Shown piece by piece: positions 24,801 to 39,003 of a stretch of 64,000 nt of DNA. Origin of the DNA: Omphiscola glabra (lineage: Eukaryota > Mollusca > Gastropoda > Lymnaeidae); NCBI GenBank assembly GCA_964017045.1, contig OZ024808.1:22557418-22621417 (forward strand), in the 5' to 3' direction. The position numbers were made by a program, and so were the translations under genes. The notes under the pieces were generated by a model. It saw only the letters and a list, made by a program, of their open reading frames with translations, was not told where the DNA came from and made no database searches. How positions within the stretch are numbered: the first letter of the stretch is position 1; each line of letters begins with the position of its first letter.

Positions 24801-27800
24801 GAAACAACGACGTAATAGATTTTAAAAAAACACTGTAAAAACATAAAAAATATTTAAACACACTGACCTATACATGATTATAAGTTATAATGGTTTAATT
24901 TAATCATTTACACCTAGAATTAGCGCGGGACCTATGAAAGTGTGGGGCCCACTGCGGCCGCATAGGTTGCATTGGCCTAAGGCCGGCCCTGCCTACTCTA
25001 TCAATACTATTTATCTTGGCTGCACATGACACTTGAACCTTGTCCTTGTTCCATACCTGCAACACGATCGCAAACATGCCGCCCTAGTCATTTGTGACAA
25101 ACAGAATCTATAGGCGAAGAGAGGCCAACTTTTGACTTCTCTTGCACCAATAAAATGTGCTAACATTCTGACCAGCCATCAGCAGTGCACAGACAGACAC
25201 ACATTAAATAAATCTGATATTGTTAAAAGCCTAAAATTATATAACTAATTTAATTTACACTCATTAAATTTGTTTCAATAATGTAATAAGCAAATTTTAA
25301 GATAGCTTATTTTTTAATAGAGAAATCATGATTGTTGACGTCAACAAATTCCCCCCCCCCCACCTCTTTTTCCTCCTTGTCAACAGTTGTCAAACATCTC
25401 CACCCCACCCCCCTCTTTTGTTGACATAATTAATGGACGACCCCATAAAACCATTTACGAAATAGGCGTTAGTGAAATCACAATCGTAAAAGTAGTCTAT
25501 TAAATAACAGTGAAATCATTTTTAAAAAAATAGAATCTGTGATAATGGGTCAAAAGTCATGAAAATCGATGACCTACAATGTATAAAAATATTAAAAGTA
25601 ATTTTATTTAGAAATTTAAACTGTGAAATCGTTATAAAAATTGTATCATGAACATCAATTTTTTTTATTTTTCATTCTTGGCTTTTGTAATGTTCTTGTC
25701 GTCATTTTGATGTTTCCTTCACTTGCCGACCTACGTAACACTGGCATGTCGCAGTATACAAGTCCGCATTTCCAAACGTGTGGCTAACCTATGTCCAATT
25801 CTTTGCGTTTCTACTATAAATTGCCAGCCATCACCACCACCCCAATTTCCTATTTAAAAACATCGTTAACAAAAAGTGTCTTTGTTTCGTTGAAAAAAAA
25901 AGTTAGTAGGTATACGATCTATAATTGCTGTTCTTATGTTCTTCCCTCTTACCAAAACAGGGCTCAGTAAATGAAACGTGTGACGCCGCGTCAACGACTC
26001 TTCGGCATCCGCCAAATTTTATGATTGATGACAACACCACCTCTTGGTGGCAGAGTGTCAACATGTCCCCGGGAACTGAAGGTAATAATGGAACCCTTGT
26101 GATGTGTTCATTTGTATTAGACCAGTACTGTTAAAAGATCTGGGTTTTTTTTGTAGTAGACATGTACTATGTACAATAATGATTGGGCCATTATGCAGAC
26201 AATACTGTGCTGCCAAGTAAGAAGTCTATTGTTTCCAGCTGTCTTACCGTCACATAAGACATGCATGTTTTTGGATCCAATGTAGAAACTGAACTTCTCC
26301 TTTTGTGTGTGTGTGTGTTTCATCACAAATTATGTCAAAAATAAAAACATTTTTTCCTTTAGTTTTTAAATAATTTAATTTATGGGGTTCTTCTTTCGCC
26401 TCTTCGTCCTCGAGGAACAGCAGCCCATCTTCATCGACGTGTGTGATCCTTCCTACAAGAGTCCTCCGGGCATCACGATCCTGAGCCAATATTTTCAGCT
26501 TCCCCCAATGGGGGCCAAGTTTCTTAGTATCTGCTTCCACTTCACAGCGCCAACAGTTCCTCGTCCTCGGCCTTCCTCTTTTCCGTTTTCCTTGATTGTT
26601 CTATTTCAGAAAAACAAAAGAAAATACTATGAATCAAACGCACTTGCAATATTTTTACGAATCTCATTTAGTATTTAGCGCAGTTATTAGGAATTTTAAA
26701 CAAACACGTAAATGACGTCAAGACGCGAATTGTCTGAAATGGCCACACTTACATTGAATACAAGTACTTAATGTAGGCATTTGTTGTTAAGTTTCTATAG
26801 ACTAGTTTGTAAAAAATAAAACAAAATACTGCAAATTAAATAATACAAAAAATCATTATAATTAATTTATGAAAGATTATCGACTAATCACGCAAGTGGT
26901 GGCAATCCAAAAATGACGTCACACAAGTTTGGTCTATTTTTACCCCCATCAGACATCGCCACAAATTTGTGACACTCCCGACATACGTTGTTTAAAAATT
27001 GTACTTATCTGTTTCAATTGTGTAGGCCTAATTTGATTTGCTAACAATAATGTGTTTTAAATTCATCATGTTGAAGGCAATCTAATGTCCCTTGTCCTTT
27101 CAGAATTGAATATCAACATCACTGTGTCATTCAATAAGACATTCCGTATGAATAGTGATGTGGTTATTACATTCAACTCTGGGCGTCCCAATAAGATGAT
27201 CTTGGAAAAATCCTCTGATTTTGGAGCTACTTGGCAGCCTTTACAGTACTATGCTAAGAACTGTGACGATTTTCAAGCTCAGCTTGTGCCAGGAGCGGAA
27301 ATAACTGCTGATAATCCAACAGCAGTCATATGCACATACATGTAATTGTAATTATGTATTTTTTTTTTTGCTAACAGCTTGAGAGAGGGAGAGAGAGCAT
27401 AAAAGAAAATTAGCGGACGTATAGCTAAGTTTAAAATCTCAACAAACGCATGGTGAAAATTTAAGATCCAAAATTTTAAGATACAAAATAAATATATGAA
27501 AATCAGTGAATAGGTAGTTAATTTTGACTTGAGGGCAATGATAAAATATACTAGACCAATCTACCATATTTCAAAGGGAAGAGAACTAAGATTGAATTGA
27601 TATTAATTCACTTCAAAATTTTTGCACAATGCCACTGTTAAATAAATGTAGCCTACTGCTTCGTTATTTTAAGATAAGATTCTCTATTGATCCAAATAAA
27701 TGGAAATGTTTCTTTGATAACTTTGTACGTATTTATTTTCAGCACATAAATAAATACATATTTTTCACCAATAAAGCATTTTAAAATTATAACAATTTAA

Positions 27801-30800
27801 ATTAAACACAAGACTCCTTATAAGTATTTGTCTAGTGTAGAAATCACCCATAAAAGAACTCCATTTGTGACAAGCTTTAAGTAAAGTCTTTACTAAAGAG
27901 ATGCACACAAAAGTTTCAGTTATTCTGTTTAAAAAAATATGGGGAGGGGGGGTTTGTGTTTAAAATAAGATTTTAGATACATTTTCATCCTTACATCAAA
28001 AGTTATGTCATACTCATAGTTATAATATAACTTATATCCAAAGTTCTTTCATATTTAATTACTTTTCTTATGGATTCCACAACAATGCCATTATTTAATC
28101 GAATATTATCTCCTTAACTTTCAGGTATACAGAAACAACACCAAGAGCTGTTGCGGGTAAAACTGTCAAGTTGGTTAATGAAGATCGCTTTGATCTGTTC
28201 CTTGGACCTCTAAAGATTGAATTTGCTAAATTCTATGAGGCATTGGAACTAAAATTATTGGACTTTTTACTATTCACAGGTAAACGAGATATAAATTTTA
28301 ACTTCAGTTTTAACTAATCCTCAGCTGTCACTCTCTTAATATTTTTTTTGTGTATGTATCATTTTAAAAGTTAGGGAGGGGGTGCTTTACCTGTATATGT
28401 CATACATTCTTCTTGTAAAACATATAATTTTTACTGGTATTTTTTTGGTTCTTTCACCCGCAGATATGAGAATCCGTCTTATACAGCCTCTGACTGATGG
28501 CAGAACAACCTATGATATGTACTACTATGCAATTTCAGATATTCAGGCAGTAGCCAGGTGAGAATAGAGCAGTCTATTTCAGGGATAAACAAATATAAGT
28601 CTCTCCATGGCCCATGAATTATTTTTTTGAATTTGCATCAAAATATTCAAATTCATCTGTATAAAATACTTGTAAAAACTTAAAATCTCATGAGAAATAG
28701 GGATGACTTTCAAATTAGTCTTTTTTAGATTAGCCCACTGCTGATCATATTCAAATGAATGAATATTTACACTTATGCTCAGTATGTATTTTATTCAGGG
28801 ATATAATATTATTGAATAAAAAAAATCTTTGTTCATGATTCCTGGTGAAGTTAAGAAATTATCAAGTTAATTTTTAAAAATAAATGACTCAAAGGCAGTT
28901 CATTTCTATAAAAGCATCAATATTTAATCACTTAAAACTTTATTCATTAAACTATTAATATTATCTTTTTTTAAGATGATTTTATTTATCTTTTTTTTTT
29001 AGATGATTTCATTCAGCTATCAATATCTCTTTTTTTTTTAGGTGTCTATTCTTTGATTTGAGAGACATTTTCTCTAATAGTAAATTTCTTAGGATTTACT
29101 ATAGAACATTTATTCTTTAATTTTTTAATTCAAATGAAATATGTCTAAGCTTATATCCTACAAGATGATATTATTATTTTAATTTTTTTTTGTGTGTCGG
29201 AGACCAGATGTTTCTGCAACCTTCATGCAGCTATCTGTAACTATACAGATACAGATATCATCTGTGATTGTGAGCACAACACAATGGGAAAAAACTGTGA
29301 GACTTGTAAGCCTCTGTATAATGAGAGACTTTGGCAGAAGGGAAGCTACCTTCCATACCCTAAAGGACAGGCAAATCCTTGTATTAGTAAGTATTTAAAT
29401 GTACCAAAAACATTTTCAGGCCATAGTCATCTTTCGAGATTTTAGCCCTAAATGTCAAAGAATTTTCATTTTGTCTTCCCATGAACTAAGTCTAATTTTT
29501 TTTTAACCACCAAATTTATATTAGCGCTCCAAATTTAGTTAATTATCCATGTATTAAGGAACGTTGCCAATGATGAACATATTTATTTATTTATGTTACC
29601 TCTTTATTGTAAATTAGTAATGAGCACATGCTACTGTCAATGGCATATGATAAAATGTATAATGGTCAAGTTAGGTATCTAGATTATCCAAACAGAATTT
29701 TGGTACCTATGAAATTTATATAATTTTTTAAGACTAAGACATTATAAAGCTTTGAAGACCTGGATCCCAATGTATGTCAGGATCTGCAAACAATGTAAAC
29801 CAGGATTTAACCACTGACATTTTATAAAAAAAAGTTTAACCACTTTAATGGACTTTGCAACAATTTGGTTACATGTAATTCAATGAAAACAGCTGATTTT
29901 TTTGTGTGTTTAACAAACAAAATAATTATTTAAATCTGTAATGATTAAAACTCTTTGCCAAATTGAATAAAAATAATTCCTATTTGAATTTTGATGACTG
30001 ATTATCATCTTGCATTTTATAATCATGAAAACATTTTTTATTTATATTTCTGGCTATGGGCCTAATGCTATTATAGGGAATCTGAACACAGATGTGTAAG
30101 CTTACAAATAATACACATTGACAAACCATCACTCAATGTTACGTATCTTATCAACTAAATTGTTATAGTAGACAATATACAAATGTCATGAAATAGAATA
30201 TTAGCCTACAATCATTATAAATACATGTAAGGCCATATTTGAATTCGTTTTTTTAATTATAATTATACGTTGAGTGAGTGCTTAGAAGCTCTGAATTCAA
30301 TAATTAACTAGGTTTTGTTTTAGATTAATTGTTCCAGAAAAAAACATGAAACAAATTCTTAGTTCCTGGCTGCCATGTGATCATAGTTATGGCATATATG
30401 GGCTTGGTTGTTTCCTAATCGATGGTGTGACAGCTGGTTAGAAGTTTTGTGAGCAGTTCAAAAAAAAAGAGAAAACAAGTTAGAATATATTTAGGTCCTT
30501 TGAATAAAAGTGTGTTTAAATTAAAAGCTAGCTGCTTGGATATTGTTTGAATAACAGTTTTGAATTGTTTAATTTTTTCATGATTTCTAGCATGATAAAA
30601 GAAACTGAGTCTAACCTCCACCACTCAATGTGGGGAAACAAATACTGTTTTTTAATTATAAGGTCATTAAAAAAGTTCTTTGATGTGCTGTGACATAAAA
30701 ATAAAATTCCAAAACCTATTTATAGTCAGACATGAACAGAAGCCATTTAATAGTTTTAAACTTTGAATTTTATTGGAGGAGAAACAGCACAGATAAGACT

Positions 30801-33800
30801 GAGATCGTGTCTTTCGGTGGTACTCCAGATAAACTGGACATAAATATCCGTGGTCAGCTAAATAAAATATCTGAGAAACTTTTCCTAAGGGCAGAAAAAA
30901 AGAGACAGAGAGAAATAGACAAAGGTGTAGAGCACAAATGCAGTCTGCTACAAAATAGCCCCGCTACTAACACACCCAAAACTCAGGCTAATACTTATTA
31001 ACACTGTCTTTATTTCAACCCTTATTGACCAGTACCAGAACTGGGCTCTGAATAAAACTTTATAGAAACAACTTTTCACCTGTGAGACTACTTTTCTAAT
31101 TTGAAGGATGCAACAATAATGAACCGCGTTCTGAACCAGAAAATAAAAAGTAATGGTTGGTGCCATAACAATCCACAAGGATATGGCCCAACAGCAATTT
31201 AATTGGTTTGGCCACCTGATGCCTGTCAACCAATCTGTATTGCAAGCCTACAATAGCAGGCACTCTAGATTCAGAGCCAGTGGAAGACCATGCGGGTGAT
31301 GGATCAACAACATTAATATTCAGGGGGCCTCACACCATGCAGCAGATTACCATATTACCTCCCCATAGCCCCTTCCAGAACTGGACAGAAGAAAAAGAAT
31401 TACTGAGTAGATTTATGAAATAAATGTTTTACAACAAAAACTCTGGCTTAACCCCCTTACTTTGACGCTTTCATTTTGCTTTTAAGCAAGTTGACTCCAG
31501 TTATATGACCAAAAAACGTTAAAATTTTAATAAGATTTTAATTATTTTTTTTCCATATTACAGAATGTGAATGTAATGACCATGCAGAAAGTTGCACTTA
31601 TAATGAAACATATGGACGTGGAATTTGTGATGTTTGCCTGCATAACACAAGGGGATACCACTGTGAACTGTGTGTTCTTAAGTATTATCCAAATGTGTCA
31701 TTACCTCTCAACGATATAGACAGGTGTATAGGTAAGATACATTACAATTTAACTTAAAGATGCTGGTAAATGAGTTCTAAGTCAAGAAAATTATTCAAAC
31801 TACTTGTTTAAAAAATACTTTGAAACTTAACTTTAGGACCACAATGACAGCCATGAAAGAGAATTAAATAAAGATTTTGAGATCAAATTTAATGCTTACC
31901 TAAAGTAAATTAAATAGACATTAAAAAGGGGTTAATAAAATAACATCAGTTTAGCATGGTGAAGCCTGTATTGGATTTGGAAAGTAGAAAATTGACCAAA
32001 AAAAGTTTTTATTGTGGCAGCTGTGACAACATACAGTAAAACAGAAATTTCACAGCAGTTAAAACATAGTAATACAAACAAGACTTATGATATAGGATAT
32101 CAAACAAAATATAATTTATGTTTAATAAATATTAACTAGTTCACTCAGAATGACAATTAATTTAAACAGTTAAAACTAATTCCTAGAGTGTTTAATTTAT
32201 TAATAAACCAAAGTAAGTCTTGTAAAAATATATTGATTTTATTTTATAATATTCTATGCAACCAGTAAACCTTGTGCAATTAGTCATAATTGTTAAACCA
32301 TTAAACTGTAACAGCTTTTTGAAGTTTTTCTGAATAATCGAGAGAATATTGATCTTTATAACATAAGGTATTTTTAGTTGTTTTTAAGAACTAGATTTAT
32401 CATGGTTTGAAGTTGGCAAAAAAATGTAATCTTACTTTTATTGATAAGATTTTTGTGCAAGATTATGGCAATTTTTATTTTGTGTGTATTCTGTAAAATA
32501 ATTTGAGCAATGTTATTAGTTAAAATATTCGGGAATAAATTTTAATGTTCATCAGCATAAAAAAATAGATACTTTTTTTATTTATATAGAAACCATTGAT
32601 AATGAAATCATGCAGTATCCTTATATGCTCTTGTGTTCAAAGTGTCCATAAAGGAAAAAAATCAATTTAAATGTTGAAAAATACAGTCAGCACCACTGAC
32701 TGTCATCAATTTTTGAAAATGGATATGATGAAGCTTGATATTTTAAGATTAATTTTTAGTGTATCTATCACTGTGGCGTTTAAAATGCTCTATGCTGATT
32801 TGATTTATTATTTTTTAAAACTGCGTAACAACTTTTTTGTCATTAGCTTGCAACTGTGAACTCCTGGGAGTTTTAGATCAAAACCTTGTTTGTTCTCAAA
32901 CTGAAAGTGAATCTATTAAAATTGGTCAGTGCATATGTAAAGCACTTACAACTGGACGAAGGTGTGACCAGTGCATACCTGGATACTATGGACTTTTGAC
33001 TGGGCCAGTGCCTGGAAACTGCACAGGTAATTGAAATATACATTTTTGATTGTGTGAGGTTGGTTAGATAAGCAAATTTAAAAAAAAAAAAAAAAGAATG
33101 CTTTTTTTAAAAGGTTGTGATGTTATTATTTTAATTTAAGTTTTAAAAATATTTTATGTCTGTAGTAAAACCTAATGTTCAATGATAAACACTTCTGTTT
33201 GATCTTAGAATGCAACTGTAACCTGGCTGGCACAATTGGAGAAAGCAACACATGTGCTCAAGACACTGGCCAATGTCCATGTAAACAAACAACCGAGCAC
33301 AGGATGTGTGATGCATGTAAAGATGGATACTTCTCCTTCCCAACAGGAAATCCTCAGAGAGTAAGATTACGTTTTTTGTTGTTTTTTTAAAAACAGTGTG
33401 TGCCTTTGAATGATGCAGCATGTAACAGCTTTCAAAAACATATTCCAAAGTGAAGGGAAATGCAGTGCAGACAAATAAAAAAATTTTAATTTCCTGCCAA
33501 AAGTAAGCTGGCTAGAATTAAGATTGCAGTATGGCTGGCAAAGTCTTCCGTGCTATACAGGTCATGAAGGTTCCCCAGGTCAACTACCAGCCATAGTTCT
33601 GTAGTCAAGAGATTTTTATTTTTAGCTCTGTATTTATTTTGATAAAAGTTTTTTTTCTTGTAAGTGGGGGAGGGGCCTAGGGAAATGAAAGCCTGCAGTG
33701 GCATCACTGCGCTTTGGGTGAGACAACTCTTGTCAAAACCTGTACCGCCACCATACACTCAACATTTATCCTTGCTACTTCATAATTAGCACATTCAACT

Positions 33801-36800
33801 AATATCATGTATGATAAATGCTCTTACACTAGCAAATATATGGTCATAAGTTAGCTTGTGAATTTGAATCTAGAAAGGGCAGGCAATAAATCAATTTTTA
33901 TTTAGCAAAAAAAGAAAATCTGTCATATGGTATTTCTTTTGTATTGCTCCTTCATAGGAATGCTATTCCTGCAACTGCGATAAAGGGGGTTCACTCTCAG
34001 CAGTATGTGACAAAGTCAATGGTTCATGTCCTTGCAGGACAAATATTACCAGCTCAAAATGTGATCAACCAATAATAGGTAAAAATAAATTCTAAATATT
34101 ATTTTTTATTAATATTCAAAAATAAAATTATTAATCAGATCATGGTTGAAGAATTTACTTTTTAAATATATCTCCTAATATCAATTTGTTCATTATAAAT
34201 ACATATTAATAATTCATTAAAAAAAATAATGAAGTTAAATATAGTTTCAAAATAAAGATTTGTTAGCAAATGCAATATTTTATAATTTAAAAAAAAAAAA
34301 AAATTATTTTAAAAGAATTTAAAAAAATTTATTTTCATTTAATTAGCTTTGATGTTGGGAATTCATTGCTTTATCATCCATGCCAACCTGTTGCAACTAA
34401 TTCCTGCACAAAGTATCCCCCAAAGAACATTAGATAGAAAAAGAACTGATTAGATTGGTTGCTGTGTGTTACACTGATTGACTTCAAAAATAATAATTTC
34501 AGGTACATTTATACCATCTGTTGATGTTCTTACCTATCAGCCATTACCTGGCATATGTAATGTGACCAGTGACCTATACACAGACCAACAACCATTTGAT
34601 GGGACCAATTTTGCAGTTTGTGACATTGGAGCTGGCAGTGCAACAGTGCAATTTGAGAATGTTCTGGGTGGTATGGTTCAAAGGGCACTCCAATGGTGAG
34701 TTCTTTCAGCTAATAATGTTGCTTGTATATGGTCTTGTTTAGTTGAAATCATGAGGTGTGTTTGCTGCTTTAAAAAATACTCCAATATATATATATTTAT
34801 GTGGTTTTTTTTTCTGAAAAAGGCCAAACTCAGTCTATACAAGGTTCTGCTTTTCAAGCCAATCTGTGGATTTTCAGTACTTCTTAATGACTGGTCCTTT
34901 TACTTCCATTTTATGTCTTTAAAAATGTTGTTGCTTTAGTATAAAACTGAGAATCCATTTTTAAAATTTAGTTATGCATCATTTGGGACTAAACTCATTT
35001 GTAAAAAGTTTAACTATTAGCTCATTTCAAATGTTCTTTAAATGATTTAAATTTCTTTGACAACCAATCAACTGTTGAAATATACTGGAAACAAAAGATT
35101 CATGATTCTAACCATTTTCTTTTATCAAATCAATTAAACAATGTAAGTCCCCCTACTCGTATACATAATTTTTTGCAACTTAACAAAATAAGCCTTATTG
35201 TTTGACAAAAACAGGGTTTAATAATTTTGACTGACAGCCAAACTTTTAAAGTTTTCATTCTTTTAAAGGCCTTACCTTGTGGCAGTAAGGTACTCTACCA
35301 ATGTGTCATACATCACTGGCACAGTGACAGTCAATGCTACAGGAAACACAAACCAAGACTTGTCAGCACTGAGCGCACGTTTAGGTCAGATTGTGACTGT
35401 AGGCTGCCCTGTCATAGGACAATCCATTCAAGCTGACATCCAGTTGGTTCCAGGTTAGAGGATATTTGCATTGAGTTAAAAGGTCATGTACAGGGTGATC
35501 TTATTGGCTTCCATAGTTTCATTTTAATAAAGCAGGGTTCACCAATTCTTATTCATTGAGATATAAGACTTTTTGATAAATAGAGGCCTTAATATACTTA
35601 TGTTCATGTGTCATTGGTTTTGTCCATCTGTTCCAATTAAAAAGGATTTTTTTTTCGTAGTTTAGTTTAACAAAATATTCTTTTCTTTAAAGTAAAGTGT
35701 GTAACATAAAATAATTTTTAAATTAGATGTGATGTGTTTTTTGTATAATTATTTAACAGAGAAATAAAGATTTCATAGGATATATATTATTAAGACTGCT
35801 AAATATTATAAAATATAATGAACTAAAAATTGACAATATTTTAATAGGCACTTCAACAGCAGCCATCTCACGATTACAGAACTTCACCATCGATGCCAGA
35901 TGTGATTACAAGTTGATACTTCAAATGCACTTGAATATTTCTTCACGGTCAAAAAGAGAAACTAATCCATTAGGTATGAGAGATTTTTAGCATATACATT
36001 TTTTTCTACATTTTTTAAGTTTAAAATATCACCAAATTATATTTTTAGAGCTATCAACTTTTTTTTGTATAAACAAATATAATAAAGGCTTTTTATTTGG
36101 GTTAAATTTTATAAATTATGATTTTTTATTTAAAGTAATTTATTTCCAAGTATGATTTCCAATATCTTTATCTTTAACACTTTGCAGGATCAGTTGTCAC
36201 AATCGATTCAGTGGCTTTGCTCCCAACACTCTCAAGTTCAGATGGTTCTTTGAGCTTTGAAGTCTATGCTAAATCAGATAACCAGACAACCACTCAGGAA
36301 ACCTATCTTTCATGCCTCCAGCAGCTGTCTTCATTAATGACACGAAAAGAAGCTCTGGCCCAGTCCCCTTGTAAGGAGCTCTTGTATTCAGTAGGAACTG
36401 AGCTGTCTGATGGGGCTAAAGGTAAGTACACACGTCTTTAAACATCATGAAAGAAATATAAAATAATTAAGTATATAAACCCACTTCATGAGTAAATTTT
36501 TTTGTAAACTCTTGTCGCAAGAACAGTAAGTCTAAAATAATTCTTTATCATTTCAGAAGCCACTTAATTTAGTAAGATTAATTTTCAAGGGAATAAAGAG
36601 CAAGAATTTATTTTATATTCTTCTCATCATTATAGGTTATTTTTATAATGCATTTACATAAAATCAACTTCAACATTATTTCTCGTTCTGATTTTTACTT
36701 TTTACATTTCTTCCAGCCTGCAGTTGCAATGAGCTAAGTACTGTCAGTGGGTCATCCTGTAAAGCCCTTGGTGGACAATGTCAATGTAAGCCAGGTGTTT

Positions 36801-39003
36801 CAGGGAGGGACTGTGGCTTCTGCACACCTGGCTACTTCAACTTTACAGACAGCGGATGTGTTCGTAAGTGCTCCTGTAGTTGAACGCATGAAAACAGAAG
36901 AATGAAAATTATAGAGCAGCTTGAAATGGATTTAATTAAAAACACAGAAAACTTATCTAATCCTGTTTGATAATACTTGCACATTTTTTAATAAGAATCA
37001 AATTTCTTTTCCATTTTTTTTTTTAAAAGTGTAAAATGTACAATCAATTTTTAAAGTAAAATAATTTAGATCAAGCTTTAAAAAAATCAAAATACAACAA
37101 ATGACTATGGACTGCAAAATAACCTGTGGGAAAACTGATTAATTCTACAAAACAAATGATCTATAAAATATCAAAAGTGATTCCTTTATTATTATACTCA
37201 TAACTGAATAAAAACATTTTAAAAAATTCTTAACATTTTACAGGTTACCTATGAAGAAAGTTGATCTTTTGTGAACAAAAAAATTGAATTGTTCCGGTGA
37301 AATTAGTCCTTAATTTTTTAAGGAAAAAAATTATTTGTAATCCAATTAATTTCTGCATGATATTATGTTGCTGCTAGTTGTAAGTGCTTGATATGGAATG
37401 ATATTGTTTCTATCTTGAGGTTCATTTGACTTCACTATCAAAAGCTAGGCAGCCTGTTCTCAAAACCACTGTATCATATTTGAGAAAAGTACTTGAAATT
37501 TTTTTTTTAAACAAAGATATAAATTTTTTAATCTTTTTGAAGGAAATTTCTATTTTTCAAAACAATTATTAAAAGATATGTTTTAAAAGGTTGCATATCT
37601 TATAAATGTAACTGTGTGTAAAATTGTAATACTTTTTGAATACAGTATTAGATTTAGTAGTTAATGAAAATTTTTAAAATACCAAATGATACAGTGAGTT
37701 TTATTTTTTTTAAATCACAGGCTGCCTGGCTTTGCCCTGTGAAGCAGAGTTCATTGTTGCTACGACAACTACTAGTACATCCACCACCTCCACCACCACC
37801 ACTGCAACCACTACAACATCTAGTAACACATCTGACCCATCAACATTACCAACAACGGAATTCTCAAACACCACCTCATCCAATACAACCGTCATTGAGA
37901 GCCAGGAGGGGGGCCTCTCTGGTGGATTCATAGCTCTTATTGTTATTTGTATCATCATTGTTATTGGCCTTATTATCTTGATCATCTGGTGCAAATGCCT
38001 GAGGGAGAGGAACAAGAATAATAAAAGTGTTGCTGGTGGTCTTTACACTATCACAAGGCTGGGACTGGGCAACCCCAACAGCCCAGTCTACAGCAACAGC
38101 CTATATGATCAACACAGCCGTTGGCTCGGAGGTGGTGGCAGGAGTAATCCCCCTGAACAAATGACAACATTCACCATCTCCGACATGGATGCGGGATCAG
38201 ACAGTGTGTTTGAGTCTCCTGATGATCAATCCAGCACTCTCAATGTGCGCCCCAAATTTTTCATTGCTTCTGATGACAACTCTAGTAGCCTTGACAGGAG
38301 AAGAACACCACAGCTGAATTTAAAACAGACTTTTTCCCAAGCCTTAAAATCTTCACCTAAAAATGAACACACTTATTTGGGTTTGAAAGATTTAAACTCA
38401 CCCCCTGAACACACTGTTAGTGACACTATCTTTGATGCTAAATTCAGCAGAGATATATATCCCCACAAGCCCAGGGCAAGGAGTGTTGAAGTGGAATCAA
38501 ATAATTTTAAAAATCTGAAAAGCTCTGATCCATATGATGGATCAAGGTTGCACCAGTGGAGACCCATATCCGATTTAAGGATGTCTGCAGTTACACCGGA
38601 TAATGAAAACAGTGATGACAATCTCTCAGCATCAGATCTTTTTTCGACATTCAAACCATTGTTGGCCAATGAGAAATCTAAACCAAAACCCAAAAGTTTT
38701 ATGCATTCTTCAAATGAACCAAGAAAAAAATCCCCCAAAAAACCAGCCAGGCAAAAAAGGCCTAATCGAAAATCCAGTTTTGCTGATAGGATTATTCCCC
38801 CTCCGCCAATGTATGGGGGAGATAATGCAGGCTTTGTTCCTGACCCGGACTATGACAGTTATAGTGACAGCCGTCCATTTATTCCCAGGCCAGATTATTC
38901 AGTTTTTGGTAGTTATGAAAACCCTGTGTTCATTCCTGAGCCAGACTATCCAACCTTTGCCGGGTATGATTCATTTGATGAGATTAATGGATCCTTAGTC
39001 TAG
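15598..39003 (+). CDS. Laminin-like chain, putative membrane-anchored isoform (16 exons, 1,275 aa)
   Basis: Shares exons 1-15 with the long form, then uses the terminal exon 37721-39003. The phase-1 donor at 36863 joins equally well to 37721 or to 40102. Predicted product: LN, LE1-5, LF, LE6, a Thr/Ser-rich stalk, a helix at about residues 918-938 and a 337-residue cytoplasmic tail. It would lack L4a and the coiled coil, so it could not trimerise as a laminin, but it keeps the LN domain used for laminin network contacts. An in-frame stop and an AATAAA at 39177 support a real mRNA end. The alternative is two adjacent genes, the second without its own start; the shared splice phase argues against that. 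No transcript evidence is available here. Confidence 0.68.

Larger units (their letters stand above)
15850..25960 (+). other. Intron 1 of the laminin-like gene
   Basis: About 10 kb. Contains a 28-bp minisatellite, 24- and 65-bp repeats, at least three hAT-type elements, one with a transposase fragment, and several C/G homopolymers. A small skipped LN exon cannot be ruled out. Confidence 0.7.

Noticed and set aside
38373..38738. 121-codon minus frame opposite the laminin tail exon
   Set aside because: Antisense shadow of the alternative terminal exon, which is linked by splice phase to exon 15.
37721..39003. The transmembrane exon as a separate single-exon gene
   Set aside because: It has no ATG near its start and no signal peptide, begins at a good acceptor and continues the LE6 frame.
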